DNA from: Snodgrassella alvi_G
Lineage (GTDB): Bacteria > Pseudomonadota > Gammaproteobacteria > Burkholderiales > Neisseriaceae
Reading direction: 5' to 3'
Assembly (NCBI GenBank): GCA_946478525.1
Contig: CAMLCH010000009.1
Span: 1 to 64,000 of the forward strand
Length of the DNA: 64,000 bases
A program made the translations under genes and the position numbers. Below the pieces are notes generated by a model that ran no database searches, was not told the origin of the DNA, and was given only the letters and a program-made list of their open reading frames with translations. Numbering within the stretch: the first letter of the stretch is position 1; the number at the start of each line of letters is the position of its first letter. Shown here in pieces: positions 16,579 to 25,910 of this stretch.

Positions 16579-18264
16579 ATGAGTTTGGGATTAATTAGGG
16601 TTTTATACAAGCATCAGCTTATTGATGCAGAACAAGCAGAAAAACTACATACAGAGCTGGAGCAAAAGCATCCGGTCATCCCAGCATTGCTGCAATTAGG
16701 GCATATTAATGCCGATAAACTGGCCTATTTTTTATCGAATGTATTTGGCATACCCTATCTTGATTTGGAACAATATAATCCAAATCTGATCCCTGCGGAT
16801 CTGATTGATAGCAGAACTATGCAACTTAACCTGTGTATACCACTTATGAAACGTGGTAACCGGCTGTTTCTGGCTGTTTCTGATCCTACACCGATCCAGC
16901 ATTATCAAAAAATTGCCTCCGAAGTTGGCTGTATACTGGATCTGACTATTGTTCGCGATGATCAGTTACGGCAGTTACTGGAAAATATTACACAAGAATC
17001 TGTTGATCTGTTAGATGGCATAGACAGTACTCTTGACAATGCCGATGAGGTTGGTTCTACTGCCATGTCGGCCGAGGATGATGATAACAGTGAAAACGGT
17101 CCGGTCGCAAAATTCGTATTCAAAGTTTTAGGAGATGCGCTTAACTCGGGTGCCTCAGATATCCATTTTGAATTTTATGAAGAAATGGCGCGTGTGCGCT
17201 TTCGTATTGATGGTCAATTACGGGAAGTGGTACGCATGCCACTGAATATCCGTAATCAGGTTGCTTCCCGTGTTAAGGTCATGTCCAAATTAGATATTTC
17301 TGAAAAGCGTATTCCGCAAGACGGACGCATTCAGATTCAGTTTCGCAAAGGCGCCAAACCTATTGATTTTCGTGTCAGCACCCTGCCAACTCTGTTTGGT
17401 GAGAAAATTGTAATGCGTATTCTGAATTCAGATGCAGCTTCACTAAATATTGATCAGCTTGGTTTTGAAGAATTTCAAAAAAAACTATTGCTCGAAGCCA
17501 TTCATCGTCCTTATGGTATGGTGCTGGTTACTGGCCCTACCGGTTCCGGTAAAACCGTCTCTTTGTATACTTGTCTGAATATTCTCAATACAGAAAGTTC
17601 CAATATATCCACAGCAGAGGATCCTGCGGAAATTAATTTACCGGGTATTAATCAGGTTAATGTAAATGATAAACAAGGTCTTACTTTTGCTGCAGCATTA
17701 AAATCTTTTCTACGTCAGGATCCAGACATCATCATGGTAGGGGAAATTCGAGATCTGGAAACTGCGGATATTGCCATTAAAGCAGCACAGACTGGGCATA
17801 TGGTATTTTCGACTTTGCATACCAACAATGCTCCAGCGACATTATCGCGTATGTTAAATATGGGTGTAGCCCCATTCAATATTGCCAGTTCAGTCAATCT
17901 GATTATGGCGCAACGCTTGGTACGGCGTTTGTGCTCTTGCAAAGCACCAGTAGAGCGACCTCCTGAGCCAGCTTTGAAAAAAGCCGGTTTTACCGATGAA
18001 GATCTGGCACGAGAATGGGTCTTTTACCGGCCAGTGGGCTGTGATCGCTGTAAAGGTAAAGGATATAAAGGGCGTGCTGGCGTCTACGAAGTGATGCCAA
18101 TCAGCGAAGAAATGCAGCGCATCATTATGAATAATGGTAATGAAGTGGACATCAGTCGTCAGGCCTTAAAAGAAGGGCTGGTTGATTTACGTCACGCTGG
18201 TCTAATGAAAGTGATGGCAGGTATTACCTCGCTGGATGAAATTCTGGCATCTACAAATGATTAA
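16579..18264 (+). CDS. pilF: Type IV pilus assembly ATPase PilF (PilB family)
   Basis: This cytoplasmic hexameric motor drives extension of type IV pili and is needed for twitching and DNA uptake. The 561-residue protein has an N-terminal MshEN-type domain (HINADKLAYFLSNVFGIPY), Walker A GPTGSGKT near residue 319, Asp and His boxes, and the Walker B region MVGEIRDLETADIA followed by TGHMVFSTLHTN. A zinc-binding tetracysteine follows (Cys452, Cys454, Cys488, Cys491). The ATG at 16579 (MSLGLIRVLYKHQ) aligns with the start I recall for Neisseria PilF. A TTG 45 bases upstream in the same frame is possible but less likely. pilG and pilD follow on the same strand. Confidence 0.95.
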   Translation: MSLGLIRVLYKHQLIDAEQAEKLHTELEQKHPVIPALLQLGHINADKLAYFLSNVFGIPYLDLEQYNPNLIPADLIDSRTMQLNLCIPLMKRGNRLFLAVSDPTPIQHYQKIASEVGCILDLTIVRDDQLRQLLENITQESVDLLDGIDSTLDNADEVGSTAMSAEDDDNSENGPVAKFVFKVLGDALNSGASDIHFEFYEEMARVRFRIDGQLREVVRMPLNIRNQVASRVKVMSKLDISEKRIPQDGRIQIQFRKGAKPIDFRVSTLPTLFGEKIVMRILNSDAASLNIDQLGFEEFQKKLLLEAIHRPYGMVLVTGPTGSGKTVSLYTCLNILNTESSNISTAEDPAEINLPGINQVNVNDKQGLTFAAALKSFLRQDPDIIMVGEIRDLETADIAIKAAQTGHMVFSTLHTNNAPATLSRMLNMGVAPFNIASSVNLIMAQRLVRRLCSCKAPVERPPEPALKKAGFTDEDLAREWVFYRPVGCDRCKGKGYKGRAGVYEVMPISEEMQRIIMNNGNEVDISRQALKEGLVDLRHAGLMKVMAGITSLDEILASTND

Positions 18265-18317
18265 AAGAGATATCCTTATATCAAAAATAAATTAGTTAGT
18301 ATTTGCGGAAAAGTATT

Positions 18318-19547
18318 ATGAATAAACCAGTAGCAGTTAAAAGCAAAATCTCGGGTATTAGCTTTAGTTTCGAAGGCAAAAATATTAAAACCGAACAGAT
18401 TATCCGCGGGGAAATAGTTGCCAAAAATGAAACCGAGGCACGTGCTAAACTGACGCGCCGTCATATCCGAGTAATAAATATTAACAAGGTCAAGAAAACT
18501 CGCCAAAAGAAAATATCTGCGGCAGATATCACTGTCTTTACGCGTCAGCTTTCAACCATGATGAAATCGGGCTTACCAATGATGCAGGCCTTTGATATAG
18601 CCGCTAAAGGGCATGCCAATCCAAGCATGACATCAATGCTGTTAAATATTCGTAGCGACGTTGAACAAGGTCACGCACTAGCTGATTCATTTGCCAAATA
18701 CCCTAAATATTTCGACCGTTTTTATTGTAACCTTGTTCGGGCAGGTGAAACTGGTGGTGTACTGGAATCCATCCTCGACAAATTGTCACTTTACAAAGAA
18801 AAGACCCAAAGTATTAAGAAAAAAGTTAGGGGAGCATTAACCTATCCCATAGCGGTAGTAGTTGTCGCCATTGCGTTGATTTTTGTGATGATGATGTATG
18901 TATTGCCTGCATTTGCTAAAGTTTATCAGGAAATGGGGGTTGCCTTGCCTGGTTTAACGCAAGTAATGATGAATATTTCTGACTTCTTTGTCGCCTATGG
19001 CATATATATGCTTATTATACTCATTGGCGGAACTGTAGCTTTTATTAAATCAATGCAAAGATCGCAAGAACTACAAAAACGTGTCGATTACATGTTATTA
19101 AAAATGCCGATTTTTGGTCCGATTGTCCGTAAAGCAGCAATTGCCCGCTGGGCTCGTACTACAGCAACCTTATTTGCTGCTGGTGTACCTATGGTTGAAG
19201 TGTTGGATTCAGTATCGGGTGCTACAGGCAATATTCGTTATGAAGAAGCAACACGGGATATTCGTGCTAAAGTGAATCAGGGTATTTCACTTACCTCTTC
19301 CATGGAGGCAACAGAAGTCTTTCCCAATATGGTGATCCAGATGACTCTAATTGGTGAAGAGTCTGGTTCTCTGGATGATATGCTGAATAAAGCCGCGGAA
19401 TTTTATGAGGAAGATGTCGATACTGCAGTATCACAATTATCCTCTTTGATGGAACCGATTATTATGGTCGTACTTGGATTGATTGTCGGGGTGATACTGG
19501 TTGCTATGTATCTGCCACTATTCAACATTGGTAACGCTGTAGGTTAA
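18318..19547 (+). CDS. pilG: Type IV pilus inner-membrane platform protein PilG (PilC family)
   Basis: The platform protein anchors the assembly ATPase and passes pilin subunits into the growing fibre. The 409-residue protein has two GspF domains. The first includes DITVFTRQLSTMMKSGLPMM and AFDIAAKG; the second includes IARWARTTATLFAAGVPMVE and a later MTLIGEESGSLDDML. Membrane segments lie near residues 170-195 (YPIAVVVVAIALIFVMMMY), 220-245 and 380-403. The ATG at 18318 is preceded by GCGGAAAAG; a TTG 15 bases upstream is a weaker start. It lies between pilF and pilD, in the usual Neisseria order. Confidence 0.96.
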   Translation: MNKPVAVKSKISGISFSFEGKNIKTEQIIRGEIVAKNETEARAKLTRRHIRVININKVKKTRQKKISAADITVFTRQLSTMMKSGLPMMQAFDIAAKGHANPSMTSMLLNIRSDVEQGHALADSFAKYPKYFDRFYCNLVRAGETGGVLESILDKLSLYKEKTQSIKKKVRGALTYPIAVVVVAIALIFVMMMYVLPAFAKVYQEMGVALPGLTQVMMNISDFFVAYGIYMLIILIGGTVAFIKSMQRSQELQKRVDYMLLKMPIFGPIVRKAAIARWARTTATLFAAGVPMVEVLDSVSGATGNIRYEEATRDIRAKVNQGISLTSSMEATEVFPNMVIQMTLIGEESGSLDDMLNKAAEFYEEDVDTAVSQLSSLMEPIIMVVLGLIVGVILVAMYLPLFNIGNAVG

Positions 19548-19553
19548 TAAATT

Positions 19554-20405
19554 ATGTTAATTGAAACCTGGTTACCTATACTGGTTGCCTTATTATTTGG
19601 TCTTCTGATCGGTAGTTTCCTGAATGTTGTTATTTATCGTCTTCCCATCATGATGGAGCGCAGCTGGATGGCCGAAGCACGTCAGGCTTTACAGATACCC
19701 CCTGAAGTATCTACACGTTTCAACCTGTGTTTTCCGCCTTCAGCCTGCCCAAATTGTCATCACAAAATCCGCGTATGGCAAAATATTCCTCTGGTCAGCT
19801 ATCTATTATTACGAGGCCGGTGCGCGCATTGTTCAACCACAATCAGTCCTCGTTATTTTTGTGTTGAACTACTAACAGGAATTGCCTTTGCCGCAGTTAT
19901 ATGGCGTTATGGCGTTACACCGGTAGCATTGGGTGGATTAATCTTAACAACCGTGTTAATTGCTTTGTGTTTTATTGATGCAGATACCCAACTGCTGCCT
20001 GATCAACTGACCCTACCATTAATATGGTTAGGGCTACTTTTTAATTTATACAATGAATTTGTTAGTCTGCCTGCTGCTATCTGGGGGGCCGTACTCGGAT
20101 ATATGAGTTTATGGTCATTATACTGGCTTTTTAAACTGCTTACCGGTAAAGAAGGCATGGGCTATGGTGATTTTAAATTACTGGCAGCACTGGGCGCCTG
20201 GATGGGAGCAGCTGCATTACCAATCATCGTGTTTATGGCAGCACTAGTTGGTATTATTGCCTCAATAATTCTCAAAGTTGCCCGTGGTCAGCCAATGGCT
20301 TTTGGTCCAGCTCTGGTGATTGCCGGCTGGATCGTATGGATGGCTAATAGCCAGATAAATCAGCTAATCCAGTGGTGGTTACAACTATCTGGATTACAGT
20401 CATGA
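19554..20405 (+). CDS. pilD: Prepilin peptidase / N-methyltransferase PilD
   Basis: This inner-membrane aspartyl protease removes the short leader of prepilins and methylates the new N-terminal Phe. The 283-residue protein has the N-terminal cytoplasmic zinc module with four Cys in two pairs (Cys65, Cys68, Cys90, Cys93) and LVSYLLLRGRCAHC. The catalytic aspartates lie in FIDADTQLLPDQ and GMGYGDFKLLAALGAW. About seven further hydrophobic helices follow. The start codon is six bases after the pilG stop, and the stop overlaps the coaE ATG (ATGA), so pilG-pilD-coaE-zapD-yacG look like one transcript. Confidence 0.97.
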   Translation: MLIETWLPILVALLFGLLIGSFLNVVIYRLPIMMERSWMAEARQALQIPPEVSTRFNLCFPPSACPNCHHKIRVWQNIPLVSYLLLRGRCAHCSTTISPRYFCVELLTGIAFAAVIWRYGVTPVALGGLILTTVLIALCFIDADTQLLPDQLTLPLIWLGLLFNLYNEFVSLPAAIWGAVLGYMSLWSLYWLFKLLTGKEGMGYGDFKLLAALGAWMGAAALPIIVFMAALVGIIASIILKVARGQPMAFGPALVIAGWIVWMANSQINQLIQWWLQLSGLQS

Positions 20406-21016
20406 CTTATTGGATAGGTTTGTCCGGCAGTATTGGCAGTGGTAAATCAACTGTAGCCAGTTGTTTTGCCAATTTAGGCGTACCTACCTTAAGTGCGGAT
20501 GAAATTTCCCACACTTTAACGGCTCCGGGGGGAGAGGCCTTGCCACAAATTAGAGCATATTGTGGTCAGGAGCTATTTTCAGCCGATGGAAGTCTTGATC
20601 GGGAGCTTTTACGTAATTGGGTCTTTGCTGATAGCAAAAACCGGACAATTCTAGAGACTATTTTACATCCATTAATCTGGCAAAAACTTCACCAAGCCAA
20701 ACAAAAGATCGATAATACGGTACCCTATGGCATCATAGAAATTCCGCTTCTGGCTGAAAAACCTGAATTCCAAAAATTGGTACAACGGATACTAATTGTT
20801 GAGGCGCCACTTACCTGCCGCCTTAAACGTGTTCAGCAACGAAGTGGTTTAACAGAAAAGTTAACTCGTGCAATCATGGCACAACAGGCTGATGACATTA
20901 ACAGAAAATCTATAGCGGATGATATCCTTAGCAATGATGGTAACTGGGAACATCTTCATCAGCAAGTTATGCACCTGCACAGTATTTATAACGCGCTAAC
21001 ACCGGCTAAGTCATGA
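20402..21016 (+). CDS. coaE: Dephospho-CoA kinase
   Basis: CoaE phosphorylates the 3'-hydroxyl of dephospho-CoA, the last step of coenzyme A synthesis. The 204-residue protein has the P-loop GLSGSIGSGKST near residues 7-18, the LSADEISH segment, ILHPLIWQKL and IEIPLLAEKPEF, then QQRSGLTEKL in the lid region and ADDILSNDG near the end, all normal for the family. The ATG overlaps the pilD stop. A start 30 bases upstream inside pilD would add a non-family N-terminus and was rejected. The stop overlaps the zapD start by four bases. Confidence 0.96.
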   Translation: MTYWIGLSGSIGSGKSTVASCFANLGVPTLSADEISHTLTAPGGEALPQIRAYCGQELFSADGSLDRELLRNWVFADSKNRTILETILHPLIWQKLHQAKQKIDNTVPYGIIEIPLLAEKPEFQKLVQRILIVEAPLTCRLKRVQQRSGLTEKLTRAIMAQQADDINRKSIADDILSNDGNWEHLHQQVMHLHSIYNALTPAKS

Positions 21017-21774
21017 CAAAACTTATTCATTTCGAACATCCCTTATCTGAGCGTGTACGCAATTTTTTGCGTATTGCTCATTTATTCAGGCATTTTCATG
21101 AAGTCAGCATCCGTACTGAAGCATGGGCTCATCATTGTGCATTATTTTCACTGTTCGAAATTATGGAAGCTGCGGCACGTGCTGAATTGAAACTGGATAT
21201 ATTGCAGGAACTTGAGCGACAAAAAGGTCTGGCACGACAACAGAATGAAGAAGGACAGTTTTTATTAGATAGTATTCAGACAGCAATGACCAATCTGCAA
21301 AATGTACAACAAAAATTTGGTCAGCATTTGCGAGAGAATGAATGGCTGATGGCGATTAAACAACGAATGTTTGTTCCCGGTGGAACCAGCCCTTATGATT
21401 TACCATCATACTATTACTGGCAACAAAAAAAACCCGCTGAGCGCGAACAACAATTACAAGAATGGATTCAAAGCTTATTGCCAACCTACGAGGCAATCAA
21501 TCTACTATTAAAAATATTGCATCAAAATAGTCTGTCAGTTGATTGTATTGCAACAGCCGGAAGCTATAAACATAATAGTCTTGGTCAAAATATTCATCTG
21601 TTAAGTATTGATGTGGCAGAGGATACTGAAGCCTTACCAGAAGTTTCAGCCAATAAATATTTTACCCACATTCGCTTTTTACAAGCTTCACAAGAACAGG
21701 CTCGAGGCTTAGTATTAACTAAAGATATTCCGTTTACCCTGATTATGTACAGCTTTGATCCGGTAATTAAGTAA
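21013..21774 (+). CDS. zapD: Cell division protein ZapD
   Basis: ZapD (YacF, DUF1342) cross-links FtsZ filaments and stabilises the Z ring. The 253-residue soluble protein starts with LIHFEHPLSERVRNFLRIAH, then FEIMEAAARAELKLDILQEL, and has the late VDCIATAGSYKHN and LVLTKDIPFTLIMYSFDP segments typical of the family. It lies in the coaE-zapD-yacG order also found in many gammaproteobacteria, overlapping both neighbours. Co-translation is likely. Confidence 0.95.
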   Translation: MTKLIHFEHPLSERVRNFLRIAHLFRHFHEVSIRTEAWAHHCALFSLFEIMEAAARAELKLDILQELERQKGLARQQNEEGQFLLDSIQTAMTNLQNVQQKFGQHLRENEWLMAIKQRMFVPGGTSPYDLPSYYYWQQKKPAEREQQLQEWIQSLLPTYEAINLLLKILHQNSLSVDCIATAGSYKHNSLGQNIHLLSIDVAEDTEALPEVSANKYFTHIRFLQASQEQARGLVLTKDIPFTLIMYSFDPVIK

Positions 21775-21935
21775 TGAATGAAAAAAAACGAACTGTTCTA
21801 TGCCCCAACTGCGGTAAAAGTGTGCTTTGGTCTACAACCAACCCCTTTCGCCCGTTCTGCTCAGAGCGTTGTAAGATGATCGATTTAGGTGCTTGGGCCA
21901 GTGAAGATTATAATCTACCCGCCGAAGAAGATTAG
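21774..21935 (+). CDS. yacG: DNA gyrase inhibitor YacG
   Basis: This 53-residue zinc protein binds GyrB and dampens gyrase activity in E. coli. The ribbon is C-x2-C-x15-C-x3-C: CPNCGK at residues 10-15, then CSERCK at 29-34 after NPFRPF, followed by LGAWASEDYNLPAEED. The ATG shares one base with the zapD stop (TAATG), so it is coupled to zapD. The length, the motif and the position after zapD make the call secure despite the small size. Confidence 0.95.
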   Translation: MNEKKRTVLCPNCGKSVLWSTTNPFRPFCSERCKMIDLGAWASEDYNLPAEED

Positions 21936-22121
21936 CCTTTAATTTGCTTTATTAACAACGTTTAATATCATTGGCATTGATTACGATCAATTTGACTGGT
22001 ATTTAGAACGATTAAAACTCATCGTTCAATTTGCGACGGGACTTTATCCCTCAAAAGAGACAGAACATATCGCGCTAGCTGCATCATAAGTTGGCAATCC
22101 CGACTATAGAAAGTAGTAATC

Positions 22122-22226
22122 GTTCATGATATAGCAAATACGATCATTTTTTTTGCGTCCGATTTAGCCGGTCATAGTACGATACAAAATATTGTCGTGG
22201 ATGGTGGTACTACATTAGACGTTTAA
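22122..22226 (+). pseudogene. C-terminal remnant of a short-chain dehydrogenase (SDR)
   Basis: The frame reads HDIANTIIFFASDLAGHSTI, then QNIVVDGGTTLDV and a stop. This is the standard SDR ending (FLASD...ITGQ...VDGG). No start and none of the Rossmann or YxxxK part is present upstream. The flanks (21936-22121 and 22227-22496) hold no gene or clear signal. It may be what remains of a dehydrogenase once controlled by the neighbouring AraC-type regulator. Confidence 0.7.
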
Positions 22227-22496
22227 ATATAGAAATAATGATTATTTAGTTATCAAAAATCAGGATTCGCCTACTGATAAAGCATAGAGCTTCTGTAGCA
22301 ACCTGTTCTTACCGCTCCTGAATTTATGTTGTTATCACGCCGACAACCGGATTTTCCCAGCATTTTTTATATGCTGCTTTAACCTTACTTTACTGCTGGT
22401 TGCGCTGCTGTCATATCACAAGAAATTGTTGTGCTTAAAGTGACAATAATTATGCATTGCCCTAAGTTAAAAGCGAATATACTTTTCTGTAGAGAT

Positions 22497-23351
22497 TTAT
22501 TTTATTAATTTACTATTAATATGATTATCATTTTGGATAGAAGTGTGAGTAAAGTTTCGCCACGACAGACGATTTCTCATGGCTTTTTGGTAGTTTCCCG
22601 GGGTTACCCTGAAATTTCGTCGGAAAATAGCAATAAACCCGCTTATATTGTCATAACCTAAATATAAAGATATTTCTGTGATTGGTTTTCCGGCAGCAAG
22701 CAATTCTAACGCTTTTAACATGCGCAGTTTTTGACGCCATTCTGTGAAATTAAACCCGGTTTCATTGGTAAATCGACGTGTTAATGAGCGTCGGGAAATG
22801 CCAGCCCAAATGCCCCAGTCGTTAATTTTTCTATCATCACTAGGATTATTACACAATGCTAATGCGATTTTTAACAGACGCATATCTTTTGGCATTGGAA
22901 GTGCTAGCTCAACTTGGGGCATTGTTCTAATCTCGTCCAGGATTACGGCAATTAATCGCTGCTGTTCCGGTTCCAGTTCTGAATTATGCCATGACATGGT
23001 TCGTGTAATTGCTTCACGCAATAAGTCAGATAATTCTAAAACACATGGTTTGACAGGTAGCTTAGTACATGCGTTTTCTTGTATATAGATGCTCCATCCT
23101 TCGAATGGCCCATGTGATCCAAGAAGACTATGTTGTACATGCGGAGGTATCCAGACACCATGAGTTGCGGGCACTACCCATTGACAATTTTCTGCTTCAA
23201 TTGAAATTAAACCCCGTAATGTTCCGAGTAATTGTCCTCTCGAATGAGCATGACGTTGTGTGACTCTTTGTGAAGAATGGCTGACTGTCGATACGATCAT
23301 CGGTTCGCTATCAGAAGAAGCAATCTGTGGAGAAATAAGTGGAGTATTCAT
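22497..23351 (-). CDS. AraC-family transcriptional regulator
   Basis: This 284-residue regulator has an N-terminal cupin-like sensing domain (RGQLLGTLRGLISIEAENCQ, VVPATHGVWIPPHVQHS) and a C-terminal double helix-turn-helix (WGIWAGISRRSLTRRFTNET, then ITEISLYLGYDNISGFIAIF). This layout is that of the NimR-like subgroup, which usually controls an adjacent divergent transporter. It is transcribed away from the MFS gene at 23554, with about 200 AT-rich bases between them as the likely shared regulatory region. The ligand is unknown. Confidence 0.88.
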   Translation of the reverse strand: MNTPLISPQIASSDSEPMIVSTVSHSSQRVTQRHAHSRGQLLGTLRGLISIEAENCQWVVPATHGVWIPPHVQHSLLGSHGPFEGWSIYIQENACTKLPVKPCVLELSDLLREAITRTMSWHNSELEPEQQRLIAVILDEIRTMPQVELALPMPKDMRLLKIALALCNNPSDDRKINDWGIWAGISRRSLTRRFTNETGFNFTEWRQKLRMLKALELLAAGKPITEISLYLGYDNISGFIAIFRRNFRVTPGNYQKAMRNRLSWRNFTHTSIQNDNHINSKLIK

Positions 23352-23553
23352 TTATATGGCCCCGATGGGATATTTTGTGGCTTAAATTGGTTAGTAAAAC
23401 GCTATTCTACTGACTATCATGAAGTCTCCTTAATGGTATTGAAGATAGCAAGTTAGCAATAAATAGATAAGTTGTAGATGAGCAAAATAATAGTTTTTTA
23501 TACAAATTTATTGGTTATTTTCAAATTTATTAATTGTTTAGAGAGAGTTTGAC

Positions 23554-24945
23554 ATGGCACAATCAATTGAGCTGACGGCCGCGGAAAGAAAGCTAGTGTT
23601 CGCTATAACGCTATCTAGTATATTGCCATTACTAGATAGCAGCATTGTTAATGTTATTTTATCTTCAATTTCCAATGACATTAATGCCTCTTATGCTTAT
23701 ATACAATGGGCTGTTACAGTATATATGCTGGCTTGTGCTACGGGTATATTATTATCCCCTTATATACATGAAAATTTTGGGCTCAAGAAAGCATGGATAT
23801 ACTCAATTTTCGTTTTTCTTGTAGGCTCTGTATTGGTTGGCTTTTCATATAATCTGCTTTCTTTGCTCTTATTTAGAGGTTTACAAGGTTTTGGTGCAGG
23901 GATTTTAATTCCTATTACTCAATCCACAATAGCAACTTATTTTGGTAAGGAGAGACTAAAACCAATTATGGCATTGATTGCTATTCCGTCAGTCTTTGCT
24001 CCTGCACTAGGACCAATTTTTGGAGCTGTCATATCGGAACAATTAAATTGGAGAATAGCTTTTTTTATCAACATACCTTTAGTGCTTGTGGCTGTTTTCT
24101 TTGGTAGGACGACAATACCTGACAATAGAACGTCTAAATACAATTTGAATATTTATGTATTTATGACATTCCTAATCGCTTTAATATTATTTTTTATCTC
24201 TATTAAAAATATCGCTTCTGGGCATTTTTTTGATGTTTTTAATATTATTATGCTGGTTTTAGGGACTGGCTTGATGATACTTTCGATTCTTGTTAACAAT
24301 AGGTCGGATATTAAACTGGTCGATTTAAGTGCCTTTAGTAGCGCTCAATATTCACTGGCAATAATGATGGGGTTTCTGACGTCGCTTATCTTTTTTGGTT
24401 TTATGATTTTTTTTCCTTTAATAAAAACAATAAATGATAATATTCCTATCACCTATATTGGTTTGCTGCTCGCTTTACAGGGTGTAGGTGCCTGGCTAGC
24501 TAGAAAATTTATTTATCAAAGTTTAAGTGAAATAAATTCATTTTTAATTATTGGCGTTGGATTAATATTCTCTGCCATAAGTATATTAATAATTCAAATC
24601 GGCGGAAACTTATCAGAAATTATTGGCTTTATAGTTCGAGGTTCTGGGTTGGGTATTGCGACGATTGCTGTTCTCTCTTCTCCATTCGAATTTTGCGATA
24701 AAAATCAAATCAAGGACACGAGTGCTGTCACGCGTGTTGTACAGCAGATTGGCGGCGCATTTGGGGGAGTATTATCAGGAATACTTATCTATCTGACGCA
24801 AGCTCAAATAATTTCAGTAAACAATGCTTACCATGTCATGTTTTTTGTCTCTCTTGTATTTGGTGTTATTGCCGTTATTGCCTATACTTTCTTTGGTCGA
24901 ATGGATAAAATAGCCTGTGGTGAGATCAAATCGGATCATCATTAA
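23554..24945 (+). CDS. MFS transporter, DHA2 type
   Basis: This 463-residue inner-membrane protein has about 14 hydrophobic helices. The start AERKLVFAITLSSILPLLDS and the motif LDSSIVNVILSSISNDI are typical of proton-driven drug:H+ antiporters of the DHA2 (EmrB-like) family, as is FRGLQGFGAGILIPITQS. AGAGAG precedes the ATG. It is divergent from the AraC-family gene, so it may be induced by its own substrate. Its base and codon use is noticeably more AT-rich than the ABC genes that follow, which may reflect acquisition. The substrate cannot be read from the sequence. Confidence 0.88.
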   Translation: MAQSIELTAAERKLVFAITLSSILPLLDSSIVNVILSSISNDINASYAYIQWAVTVYMLACATGILLSPYIHENFGLKKAWIYSIFVFLVGSVLVGFSYNLLSLLLFRGLQGFGAGILIPITQSTIATYFGKERLKPIMALIAIPSVFAPALGPIFGAVISEQLNWRIAFFINIPLVLVAVFFGRTTIPDNRTSKYNLNIYVFMTFLIALILFFISIKNIASGHFFDVFNIIMLVLGTGLMILSILVNNRSDIKLVDLSAFSSAQYSLAIMMGFLTSLIFFGFMIFFPLIKTINDNIPITYIGLLLALQGVGAWLARKFIYQSLSEINSFLIIGVGLIFSAISILIIQIGGNLSEIIGFIVRGSGLGIATIAVLSSPFEFCDKNQIKDTSAVTRVVQQIGGAFGGVLSGILIYLTQAQIISVNNAYHVMFFVSLVFGVIAVIAYTFFGRMDKIACGEIKSDHH

Positions 24946-24992
24946 TCAATTCACCACGTTTTATGTACTAAATTTTCGTAGAAATCAATTTC

Positions 24993-25910
24993 ATGACGAC
25001 CCCCGCCCTTTTAATCGAACAGGCAGTTAAAACCTATGCCAATGGTTTTACAGCACTGAAAGGTGTTAGTTTTAGTGTACAACCGGGAGAATTTTTTGGG
25101 TTACTCGGCCCGAATGGCGCCGGGAAGACTACCTTAATTTCTGCCATGGCCGGACTTAATAAGCTAAGTTCTGGAAAAATTACCATCTGTGGTCACGATG
25201 TAAAACGTGAACCCAACATTACCCGCAAATTGCTGGGTGTAGTACCACAGGAATTGGTTTTTGATCCGTTTTTAAGTGTGCGTGAAGCGCTGCGTTTTCA
25301 ATCCGGTTATTTTGGTATCCGTAATAACGATGCATGGATTGATGAGATAATTGTCAATCTGGGACTAACCGACAAAGCCAATACCAATACCCGTAACCTT
25401 TCTGGAGGCATGAAACGCCGAGTAATGGTGGCTTTAGCTTTGGTACACCGCCCGCCGGTTATTGTACTGGATGAACCTACTGCTGGAGTTGATATTGAAT
25501 TACGGCAAAATTTATGGGACTTCATCAGTAGATTGAATAAAGACGGTCATACCATTATTCTGACTACCCACTATCTGGAAGAGGCTCAGCTACTGTGTAA
25601 TCGCATTGCCATGTTAAAACAGGGTGAAATGGTTGCTTTGGACAGCACCAGAAATTTATTAGATAACGAATCGGAAATACAACTGGTTATCACACTTGAT
25701 CAAACCCTACCAGTCGAGCTGCGTCAGTATCTGGTTCAGCAAGATGGTAACAGCTTTCAAATTAAACTTAATGATTACAACCAACTACTGAATATTCTAC
25801 AGAAATTAAACGACAATGGCATTAAATTAAAAAACCTGCACATCATGGAAAACGATTTAGAAAATGTATTTTTGCGTTTAACCAGCGATCACATGAAAGG
25901 GCAGGCATGA
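24993..25910 (+). CDS. ABC-2 exporter ATP-binding protein
   Basis: This 305-residue ATPase has Walker A GLLGPNGAGKTTLIS near residue 35, the Q-loop VPQELVFDPF, signature LSGGMKRRVMVALALVHRP, Walker B VIVLDEPTAGVDIEL and the switch TTHYLEEAQ. The C-terminal 80 residues form the extension common in YadG/NodI-like ATPases. It is followed with a four-base overlap by the permease gene, so the two make a two-component exporter. The substrate is unknown. Confidence 0.93.
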   Translation: MTTPALLIEQAVKTYANGFTALKGVSFSVQPGEFFGLLGPNGAGKTTLISAMAGLNKLSSGKITICGHDVKREPNITRKLLGVVPQELVFDPFLSVREALRFQSGYFGIRNNDAWIDEIIVNLGLTDKANTNTRNLSGGMKRRVMVALALVHRPPVIVLDEPTAGVDIELRQNLWDFISRLNKDGHTIILTTHYLEEAQLLCNRIAMLKQGEMVALDSTRNLLDNESEIQLVITLDQTLPVELRQYLVQQDGNSFQIKLNDYNQLLNILQKLNDNGIKLKNLHIMENDLENVFLRLTSDHMKGQA

